The notes under the pieces are model-generated. The model was not told the DNA's origin. It worked only from the letters and a program-made list of their open reading frames with translations, and ran no database searches. Positions 1 to 6,501 of a stretch of 64,000 nt of DNA are shown here, piece after piece (the stretch's first letter is position 1; every line of letters starts with the position of its first letter). A program made the translations under genes and the position numbers. Source of the DNA: JAXDMU01 sp963762435. Lineage in GTDB: Bacteria; Pseudomonadota; Alphaproteobacteria; ATCC43930; CGMCC-115725. The stretch lies in contig CAVXLN010000020.1 in the NCBI GenBank assembly GCA_963762435.1, positions 124,001 through 188,000 of the forward strand, written 5' to 3'.

Positions 1-1999
1 GCTCGGCGAGATATATCAGCGGCACGCCGATCAGCCAGTCGGCCATAGCCCGGGCTTGCCGGTCGTCAGGGTGGACCACCGCCTCATAGGCATGCGCAAT
101 CGCCAGCGCTTCATCGAGTGCCGATGAGCGCGCCGCGAATAGCCAGAGACCACCCGTCGCCCGCTGCTGATAGTCGAAATCTGCAAAACTCTGTGCCAGA
201 GCCAGCCCTCGCGTCAGAGCTTCCTGAGCAGCGTCGACCATCCCTCTCGTATAGATCAGCGTCATGCCGAGGCTGCATTGAAGGATCATCTCGGAACGGG
301 TTCCCGTCGCGGCACCTATCCGCGCCAGCGCCTTTCCGGCCCATTCGCAACCCTCGGCGAGAAGCGATACCCCCGCCCAGAAATCCGCCCCGGCAGCGGC
401 GAGGGCGACGCCTGTCGCCGCATCGCCATCGGGGGCAAAAGCCCAATTCAGTGCCGCGCGTATATTGTCGAGCTCGCGGCGGTAGGTAGCAAGGTCATCG
501 AGGGCGCCCTGAATCTGCCCCTCGATTGCGAACGGAGCGAAGAGTGCCAGATAGAATTTCGCCTGAAGCAGGGCGATCTGCCCGGCTTCTCCGCTCTCCT
601 CCAGCTTTTCCCGCGCATAGGCCCGTGTTGTCTCGAGCAGATACCAGCGGGTGGCTGACTCTGTTTTGCTTCGCACGATCAGCGATTTGAGAATGAGATT
701 CTCGATAGCTTCCGATACAGCCAATACACTCAGCTGTGCGTCCGCCATGACGGCGACGGCAGCATCGAGGGTAAATCCAGCGGGAAAGAGCGAGAGGCAA
801 CGTACCAGCCGCTTCTCTTGTTCCGGCAATAATTGGTAGCTCCAATCCAACACGGCGCGAAGAGTTTGATGCCTCGGCAGAGCGGTGCGGCGCCCGCCCG
901 TCAGCATCGCAAAGCGGTCGTGCAAACCGGCAGCCACCTGCTGAACGCCGAGTGCTGCGGCGCGAGCCGCGGCAAATTCGATCGCAAGGGGGATCCCGTC
1001 GAGATGCCGGCAGATCGCGGCAGTTGCCGAGAGGTTGTCGGGATGAGGCAGGAAGTCCGAATCCCGGGCCTTCGCCCTGGTGACAAAAAGCTCGACCGCG
1101 CTTCTGCTCAGGATGGAAGCCGGATCCTCGTCGTCCGCGGCAGGAATCTCGAGAGGCGGAACGCGGTAGACGCATTCTCCATCGATGCGCAGGACTTCGC
1201 GGCTCGTCACGAGAATCGTGCAGTGTGGGCAATTGCGCGTCAGGGTCTCGACAAAAGCTGCCGCCGCGTCGACGAGATGCTCGCAATTATCCAGAACCAG
1301 CAGCACCCTCCTGTTGCCGATCGCCTCAGCGACGGAACTCGGCTTGATCTCGGCACCGCCCAGCTGCAGGCCGAGCGTCGTGGCGACGGCCGATGGCAGC
1401 AGTTCGGGATCGGAGAGCGAGGCGAGCTCGACGAACCAGGCATCGCCTTCGAGCGTCGGGAACTGCCGGCGCGCTATCTCCGACGCCAGTACGGTTTTCC
1501 CGATCCCGCCCGGCCCTGTAAGCGTCAAGATGCGGTAGGCCGACAACAAGTCACCTAAGGCCCGCAGCGTGGCCTCCCGGCCGAGGAGGGCCGATGCCAA
1601 AACCGGGACATTGGAAGAAAATCGGCGGCCTTCCCCCCGAGCGCGCGGGAGCATCTCGGGCGGCGGCGACGTGCTCGCTTCCCGGATACCCCAACTGCCC
1701 AGTATCCGATAGCCACGACCCGACAAGGTCTTCAGCATACCGCGGTCCGGACCCAGAGCCTTGCGGATCGCGGAGATATGAACCTGGATCGTATTATCCT
1801 CGACAATGCATCCCGGCCAAATCTGCTTCATGAGCTCGTCTTTGGTGACCAGCAGGCCGGACGACCTCACGAGCAGCTCGATGATTTCAAAGGCGCGGCT
1901 GCCGATGGTGACCGCTTCGCCACGTATGCGCAGCTCGCGCTGAGCAAGGTCGATCTCCCACCCGCCAGCATCAGGCATGAGCGGCTTGGTCTGTGGCAC
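1..1999 (-). CDS. Winged-helix transcriptional regulator with NB-ARC-like ATPase domain (3' end outside window)
   Basis: Reading the minus strand gives one open frame of about 665 codons that runs off the window, so the C-terminus is missing. Residues 1-105 are an OmpR/CadC-type winged helix (VTKDELMKQIWPG, then an SAIRKALG recognition-helix region and a GRGYR wing). An ATPase module follows, with the P-loop GPGGIGKT and a Walker B strand LLVLDNCEH, and then helical sensor-like sequence. This is the architecture of predicted ATPase regulators that join a CadC-like DNA-binding domain to a STAND/NB-ARC ATPase. The GTG at 1999 has GGAGGG just upstream; the ATG at 1978 is the alternative start. 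It is divergent from the FixJ-like gene. The inducing signal and targets are unknown. Confidence 0.8.
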   Translation of the reverse strand, partial: MPQTKPLMPDAGGWEIDLAQRELRIRGEAVTIGSRAFEIIELLVRSSGLLVTKDELMKQIWPGCIVEDNTIQVHISAIRKALGPDRGMLKTLSGRGYRILGSWGIREASTSPPPEMLPRARGEGRRFSSNVPVLASALLGREATLRALGDLLSAYRILTLTGPGGIGKTVLASEIARRQFPTLEGDAWFVELASLSDPELLPSAVATTLGLQLGGAEIKPSSVAEAIGNRRVLLVLDNCEHLVDAAAAFVETLTRNCPHCTILVTSREVLRIDGECVYRVPPLEIPAADDEDPASILSRSAVELFVTRAKARDSDFLPHPDNLSATAAICRHLDGIPLAIEFAAARAAALGVQQVAAGLHDRFAMLTGGRRTALPRHQTLRAVLDWSYQLLPEQEKRLVRCLSLFPAGFTLDAAVAVMADAQLSVLAVSEAIENLILKSLIVRSKTESATRWYLLETTRAYAREKLEESGEAGQIALLQAKFYLALFAPFAIEGQIQGALDDLATYRRELDNIRAALNWAFAPDGDAATGVALAAAGADFWAGVSLLAEGCEWAGKALARIGAATGTRSEMILQCSLGMTLIYTRGMVDAAQEALTRGLALAQSFADFDYQQRATGGLWLFAARSSALDEALAIAHAYEAVVHPDDRQARAMADWLIGVPLIYLAE

Positions 2000-2413
2000 G
2001 CACCCTCCGATTCAGGATTTTCAGATTTTATTCAGGAAAACCGGCAGGGCAAGCGGAACCGGGCCCTCAGCTCAGATGAAGTAAGCAGCTGGTTGAGCCG
2101 GCTGCTGCGAGATCGAATGACGTTTTAGCTGCCCAGATCGAGGCTGAGCGCCTATCGACAGTTCAATTTCCTGTCCGACGGAATGACCCTTCGGCGGCTC
2201 TGCGTTCGTGCGCCGTCGGAAACTAGGCGCTGAGTGAAGCTCAGATCGCAGCGCTGCTCGACCCTACCAGAAAGATTGACGGCCGAAGCATGATTTTTCA
2301 GCTCGGATCAGCTCTCTATCAGGACTTTGCTCGCTCGATCTCGCACACTCCAGCCCAAGAGCTACCCAATCACCTCTCGTGTCGTTCGGCTTTCACATAA
2401 CGGAGACGGCAAA
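2000..2413. other. Intergenic region between two divergent regulators
   Basis: About 410 bp with no convincing gene; the short open frames here lack coding character. It must hold the promoters of both divergent regulators. Its main visible structure is the nested inverted repeat at 2144-2234. A purine-rich site (CGGAGACGG) lies about 9 bases before the ATG at 2414. Confidence 0.6.
2144..2234. repeat. Nested inverted repeat in intergenic DNA
   Basis: Outer arms CTGAGCGCCTA (2144-2154) and TAGGCGCTGAG (2224-2234) are complementary at 10 of 11 positions. Inside them, TCCGACGG (2174-2181) and CCGTCGGA (2213-2220) pair perfectly. The whole could fold as a roughly 90-nt two-tier stem. It may be a structured RNA, an operator region or a decayed mobile-element end; the sequence does not decide. 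Confidence 0.5.
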
Positions 2414-3133
2414 ATGAGTTTAGCGTGCGGGTACGATCGCGTGGCGCGGTCATTCGAGGTCATGCGCTCTTCATTTGCGGCGAGCATTTCGCCAACCGTC
2501 TTCATTATAGAAACCAACGCCTCGCTACGGGATAGGCTGGAATCACTTATCTCCGACTTTGGATGGCGGACTGAAACCTTCGCGTCCGTGGAGCAATTGC
2601 TGTCCCGCCCTCCTGCCGTTGGTCCAAGCTGCCTCGTTCTCGACGTTACCCTGCCGGGACTGAATGGCCTTGATCTTCAGAGGCGCGTTGCCGCCGATCG
2701 GTCCGGCATGCCGATCATCCTCATCAGCGTCAGCGGCGACGTGCTCATGACGGTTCATGCGTCAAAGAGCGGCTTCGCCCGGGCCATCGCGACCCAGGCG
2801 GACGACGATGGGCTGTTGAGCACGATTGGACGCTGTATCAAGTGGAGCGAAATGGCGCTCCGGCACGAAGCCGAGGTTAAGGCGCTTCAGGGCCTGCACA
2901 CATCGCTCAGTCGTCGGGAGCAGGAGGTAATGGCTTTAGTCGTCGCCGGATTGCTGAACAAGCAAGTCGCCGGCGAGCTCGGTCTCAGCGAAATCACGGT
3001 AAAAGCACACCGGGGCAGGGTCATGCGAAAGATGAAGGCGGACTCTCTGGCCGAGTTGGTACGGCAGGCTACCCGCTTACGCCTGCCACAGCGCGACCGT
3101 GGCCCACGGCCCGCGGAGCGGGCCCAAACTTAG
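2414..3133 (+). CDS. FixJ/LuxR-family response regulator with degenerate receiver domain
   Basis: A 239-residue protein with a receiver domain (about 27-145) and a C-terminal LuxR-type helix-turn-helix (about 168-225: LSRREQEVM, then LSEITVKAHRGRVMRKM). The layout and the ISVSGD/MTVHASKSG segment match FixJ-type regulators. The receiver is altered: the acidic pair that binds Mg is E33-T34 instead of Asp-Asp, and the conserved Lys of the K-P motif is Gln 128. The phosphoacceptor Asp 77 (LVLDVTLPG) remains. The start at 2414 is preferred over 2327 because GGAG lies about 9 bases upstream. No histidine kinase gene is adjacent. The stop overlaps the convergent ACT-protein stop by 4 bases. Confidence 0.85.
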   Translation: MSLACGYDRVARSFEVMRSSFAASISPTVFIIETNASLRDRLESLISDFGWRTETFASVEQLLSRPPAVGPSCLVLDVTLPGLNGLDLQRRVAADRSGMPIILISVSGDVLMTVHASKSGFARAIATQADDDGLLSTIGRCIKWSEMALRHEAEVKALQGLHTSLSRREQEVMALVVAGLLNKQVAGELGLSEITVKAHRGRVMRKMKADSLAELVRQATRLRLPQRDRGPRPAERAQT

Positions 3134-3660
3134 ACCGGTTCCTCCTCGACCCGGCAGCTGAGGCCGAGCGTCCGGGCCGTGCTATCGACGGCGGCGAGAC
3201 AGAGTGCGGTCTGCTCGGACGGCAGCCAGATGGCGAAACGGGTGACGTAGCGGCCGCCCGCGCCATCGGGCAGGTTGCGGGCGTCCAGCCGGACGATATT
3301 GGCGCCATATTGCGCGAAGATCTCGGCGAGGCGCGCGATCAGCCCCGGCTGATCGCCGCCCACGACCTCGATACGGTGCGTGATCCGTTCGACTGGCCGT
3401 GTGCGATGATCGAACGGATAGGGCAGCACCCGGATCTCTGCCCCGGCAAGCGAGGGCAGGGCGGCCAGGCCGCGCTGCACTTCCGCCAGGGCGATGCCAT
3501 GCGGCAGCTCGCAGATGGCGCTGAATTCAGCACCTTCGCCCATCGCGGCGAAATGGGTGTCGCGCAGATTGACCCCGGCCGAGAACAGGCTGGCCGAGAT
3601 GTCCGACACAAGACCGACGCGATCGGGACCAAGGATCGAGACCAGGGCGACCAGGGGCAT
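3130..3660 (-). CDS. ACT-domain protein, GcvR-like (glycine cleavage system repressor family)
   Basis: A 176-residue cytoplasmic protein made of two ACT domains. The first (about 1-80) begins LVSILGPDRVGLVSDISASL; the second (about 88-170) carries GGDQPGLIARLAEIF. ACT domains bind amino acids, and GcvR-type proteins modulate amino-acid-responsive regulation, so a regulatory rather than catalytic role is inferred. The ATG at 3660 has GGAAGG about 9 bases upstream and gives a family-length protein; a longer frame to 3705 exists but is less likely. The gene lies just upstream of tyrS on the same strand but is not obviously co-transcribed, since tyrS is read away from a leader further right. Confidence 0.8.
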   Translation of the reverse strand: MPLVALVSILGPDRVGLVSDISASLFSAGVNLRDTHFAAMGEGAEFSAICELPHGIALAEVQRGLAALPSLAGAEIRVLPYPFDHRTRPVERITHRIEVVGGDQPGLIARLAEIFAQYGANIVRLDARNLPDGAGGRYVTRFAIWLPSEQTALCLAAVDSTARTLGLSCRVEEEPV

Positions 3661-3727
3661 GGCGACACCTTCCTTCCGGGACAAGCGGGGAGGAGTGTCT
3701 AACACGGCTCCGTCGTTCCCGTCCCGA

Positions 3728-4813
3728 TCAGCCGATCTTCACGACCGCATGGCGCTTGCGCCCGACCGACACTCTCAACGCGTCGTTGGCGGGCCGGACC
3801 GCTGCCGTGGAGTCGTCGATCACGATGCCATCGAGACGCAGGCCGCCTTGGGCGATCAGCCGCCGCGCCTCGCTCTTGGAGGCGCATAGCCGGGTCCGGA
3901 CGAGGAGATCGAGCGCCGAAATTCCTTGCTCGATCTCCGCCCTTGTTACGATCATCATCGGCAGCCCGTCAATCTCGGTTGTGCCCTCGAAAGCTTGGCG
4001 AGCAGTCGCAGACGCGGTGCGAGCGGCCTCCGGCCCGTGCGCCAGGCCGGTTACCTCGGTTGCCAGGATCTCCTTGGCAGCATTGATCTCGCTACCGCCG
4101 AGCCGTTCGAGCCGATCGATCTCGTCGAGCGGAAGCTCGGTGAAGAGCCTGAGGAACGTTCCGACCCGGCGCACGAGATCGACGCCATTCACGATGTTGC
4201 CCCACTGATCCGAGCCGCCCATCTGGGCCCGGCAGCCGAAGCGCCGCGACAGCTCCAGGAAATCGAAGGCCTGCAGAACCATGTAGTTGAATTCGAGAAA
4301 GCTGAGCGGGTCGCCGCGCTCGAGCCGCGCCTTGACGCTATCGAGCGTCAGCATGCGGTTGACCGTGAAGTGCCGGCCGATGTCGCGCAGGAACGGCACT
4401 TGGCGCAGCTCGTCGAGCCAGTAGGCATTGTCGACCATGATCGCGTCGCTGGCCTTGTCGCCGAAGCGGATGAAGGGGGCGAAGCAGCGCTCGATGCCCG
4501 CCTTGTTGCGCGCGATCTCATCATCCGTAAGCAGCGGACGGCTTTCGTTGCGGAAGCTCGGATCGCCGATGCGCGAGGTGCCGCCGCCGATCAGTACGAT
4601 CGGTTTATGGCCGCAGCGCTGCAGCGCGCGCAGGCACATGATCGGCACAAGATGGCCGGCATGGAGACTGGTCGCCGTCGCGTCGAAGCCGATATAGACC
4701 GGCACCGGACCCTCAGCCAGCGCCTGATCGAGCCCGGCAAGGTCGGTGCATTGATTGATGTAGCCGCGCTCCGCGAGAAGGCGCAGGGCAGGGGATCGGA
4801 AAGTCGAGCTCAT
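3728..4813 (-). CDS. tyrS: Tyrosyl-tRNA synthetase lacking the KMSKS-loop segment
   Basis: A class I aminoacyl-tRNA synthetase that attaches tyrosine to tRNA-Tyr. Visible are the HIGH-type motif HAGH (51-54), the GGGTSRIGDPS segment, the GGSDQWGN motif (199-206) and a C-terminal S4-like RNA-binding region (ASKSEARRLIAQGG). The protein has 361 residues against about 410-425 usual. The shortfall lies at one point: DLVRRV (212-217) runs directly into GTFLRLFTELP, omitting the roughly 50 residues that normally hold the KMSKS-type (KMGKT/KFGKT) loop. The frame is kept across the junction near 4160. The start at 4813 has GGAG about 8 bases upstream; an in-frame ATG at 4897 would add a sequence unlike the family and overlaps the attenuator. 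Activity without the loop is doubtful. Confidence 0.9.
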   Translation of the reverse strand: MSSTFRSPALRLLAERGYINQCTDLAGLDQALAEGPVPVYIGFDATATSLHAGHLVPIMCLRALQRCGHKPIVLIGGGTSRIGDPSFRNESRPLLTDDEIARNKAGIERCFAPFIRFGDKASDAIMVDNAYWLDELRQVPFLRDIGRHFTVNRMLTLDSVKARLERGDPLSFLEFNYMVLQAFDFLELSRRFGCRAQMGGSDQWGNIVNGVDLVRRVGTFLRLFTELPLDEIDRLERLGGSEINAAKEILATEVTGLAHGPEAARTASATARQAFEGTTEIDGLPMMIVTRAEIEQGISALDLLVRTRLCASKSEARRLIAQGGLRLDGIVIDDSTAAVRPANDALRVSVGRKRHAVVKIG

Positions 4814-4856
4814 CGAAGCGTCTCCAGGGCAGGGCACCGCTGCCAAGGACGCCGTC

Positions 4857-4915
4857 AAAAGCGAAAGCCGCCTTGGCGGCGGCTTCGTTTCGGACATGAT
4901 CGAACCGCGCCGCTC
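4857..4915 (-). terminator. Putative tyrosine attenuator (antiterminator/terminator) in tyrS leader
   Basis: On the minus-strand transcript, AAGCCGCC (4885-4878), loop GCCAA and GGCGGCTT (4872-4865) form an 8-bp GC-rich hairpin followed by CGCTTTT (4863-4857), a terminator-like signal about 45 bases before the tyrS start. The segment right after the leader-peptide stop, GCGGCG (4913-4908), is complementary to CGCCGC (4881-4876) inside the terminator's first arm, so an antiterminator would exclude the terminator. A ribosome stalled at the Tyr codons leaves GCGGCG free; one reaching the stop covers it. The U-run is interrupted by CGC, so termination strength is uncertain. The mechanism is inferred from the layout. 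Confidence 0.65.
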
Positions 4916-4966
4916 CTATGGGAACGTCGCGTAATAGGACAGGAAGGGGCGAACGGCTCGGATCAT
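4916..4966 (-). CDS. Putative tyrS leader peptide with tandem Tyr codons
   Basis: A 16-codon open frame read on the minus strand, MIRAVRPFLSYYATFP, ending in TAG at 4918-4916. It contains adjacent TAT and TAC codons (4936-4931) flanked by Phe codons, a strong aromatic bias for so short a peptide. It sits about 100 bases before tyrS, and its stop abuts the first arm of an antiterminator-like pairing. Leader peptides rich in the cognate amino acid are a known device for attenuating biosynthetic and synthetase operons. Its own Shine-Dalgarno is weak (a GTAGG about 9-10 bases upstream), which is the main doubt. Confidence 0.6.
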   Translation of the reverse strand: MIRAVRPFLSYYATFP

Positions 4967-5057
4967 GAGGGGATACCTACCCCGGCGAAACCGGCCCGTC
5001 AAGGCCGGGGCTCGCGAGAAGAGGCGGACCGGACCCGACGGCCCGGTCCGCGCTTCG

Positions 5058-6398
5058 TCAGTGCGTGCCGCTGCGGCGCAGCGCTTCGGGCGTGAAGTCG
5101 CTGATCTGCAGATCGGAGCCGGTATAAACCGGAACCGGGTCCTGGCTGAACAAGCCGGTCACCGCATAGCGTCGCGCCTGCAGGTCGGTATATTCCTCGC
5201 CGTTCGAGATCAGGATCGGCACTTCGTAATAATTCATCAGATACGCGGTCAACGTCCGCCAGAGCTGGCCCTTGCCGTCATAATTGTCGGCCAGCGCCAC
5301 CATCCAACTATCTTCGTCCTCATAGAAGACGCGCTTGGCATAGACATGATGCTCGCCCGCCTTCAGCGTCGCCTCGACCTGGTAAACCCGATGCAGCTCC
5401 CACCGCTCAAGATCGGAATTGGTGTGGAGCGGCTTGATCACGTCCGTGTACTGATACTTCGGATCCTGGAGCTTGTAGTTGTTATAGGGGATATACATCT
5501 CCTTCACGCCGACGAGCTTCCAGTCGTACTTGTCGATGGCGCCGTTATACATGTCGAAATCGTCGATCGTGGCCAGGCTGTCATAGGCCGTGATCGGATT
5601 GTCGTACGAAATCTCGGGCGCGCGCCGGACGCGGCGCTGACCGGGATTATAGGTCCAGGCCTGTCGCTCCTCGACGACCGGATCGGTGAAATTATGAACG
5701 AGCGTGATGTCGCCCGCGGTGCGCGGCGGGGAAACCGTCTCGGCATAGAAGTAATTGTCGAGTTTGGTCGGCTCGTCGCTGGGCTGGTCATAGGGGAAGA
5801 TGATCTTGAGATCGATCTTCTGCTCGGTATATTCGCCGCCCTCGGTGACCGCCGCCGTCAGCGTGTGGCTCTTGGTCTGGCTGCCGCGCCAGCGCAGAAT
5901 GTGATTCCAGATCGCCTCATTGCCGTTCTTGGCGAGCGGGAACGGAACCGTGTGCACCGAATCGAGCACATTGTAGCCGTCGGGCGAAAGATGCGCCGTG
6001 GTCGCGTTCTTGATTGCCGAATCATAGATATATTGCGGCGCCGAGAAGCTGCGATGCGACGGATAGACGATCAGTTTGAAGCTCGGATAGGCCTTGAGCA
6101 TCGCGAGCGTGCCGCCCGACAGCTTGTCCTTGTACTTGTCGGCATTCTCGGCCGTAATGGTGAAGAGCGGCTTGTCGCCCGCATAGGGGTCGATGTAGTG
6201 CTGCCCGGGGGTGTAGCCTGCCGGTGGCTTGGTGATGCCGCCATCCCAGGCCGGAATCGAGCCGTCGGCATTGCCGGCTTTCATGGCGCCGAACGGGGTG
6301 AGCGTCTTGCCAAGATCGCTCGGTTCCGCTGCAAAGGCCGTTCCGGCCAGCATCGCACCCAGGGCAACAGCGCTCCAGGTGCTCATAATCTTACGCAT
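5058..6398 (-). CDS. DUF1329 domain-containing secreted protein
   Basis: A 446-residue protein with a Sec signal peptide (MRKIMSTWSAVALGAMLAGTAFA, cleaved near residue 23) followed by a DUF1329 domain. Landmarks are LTPFGAMKAGNADGSIPAWDGG near the mature N-terminus, IWNHILRWRG in the middle and WELHRVYQVEATLKAGEHHVYAKRVFYEDEDSW in the last third. The family is periplasmic or outer-membrane linked, with a LolA-like fold, and sits near RND or lipid-handling genes in other bacteria; its precise function is not established. The ATG at 6398 is preceded by GGAGGAAGC. It is a lone gene between the tyrS leader and mutS, about 100 bp from each. Confidence 0.85.
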   Translation of the reverse strand: MRKIMSTWSAVALGAMLAGTAFAAEPSDLGKTLTPFGAMKAGNADGSIPAWDGGITKPPAGYTPGQHYIDPYAGDKPLFTITAENADKYKDKLSGGTLAMLKAYPSFKLIVYPSHRSFSAPQYIYDSAIKNATTAHLSPDGYNVLDSVHTVPFPLAKNGNEAIWNHILRWRGSQTKSHTLTAAVTEGGEYTEQKIDLKIIFPYDQPSDEPTKLDNYFYAETVSPPRTAGDITLVHNFTDPVVEERQAWTYNPGQRRVRRAPEISYDNPITAYDSLATIDDFDMYNGAIDKYDWKLVGVKEMYIPYNNYKLQDPKYQYTDVIKPLHTNSDLERWELHRVYQVEATLKAGEHHVYAKRVFYEDEDSWMVALADNYDGKGQLWRTLTAYLMNYYEVPILISNGEEYTDLQARRYAVTGLFSQDPVPVYTGSDLQISDFTPEALRRSGTH

Positions 6399-6501
6399 GC
6401 TTCCTCCATTTTCTCTCGGCCCGGTCTTAATCTGAACCGAACCTCGCCGGCCCTCCTAGCCGTAACGCTGCCATAGCGCAATCATTCGCCGCACTGCGGC
6501 A

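Noticed and set aside
4160..4165. Possible frameshift explaining the short TyrRS
   Set aside because: Both sides of the junction are in the same frame, and no displaced KMSKS-containing sequence exists in the other frames nearby.
4814..4897. N-terminal extension of TyrRS from the ATG at 4897
   Set aside because: The added residues do not resemble TyrRS, the sequence coincides with the terminator hairpin, and 4813 has a better ribosome site.
4965..6476. 503-codon plus-strand frame over the DUF1329 gene
   Set aside because: Mirror of the DUF1329 codons; the minus strand has the signal peptide, Shine-Dalgarno and family match.
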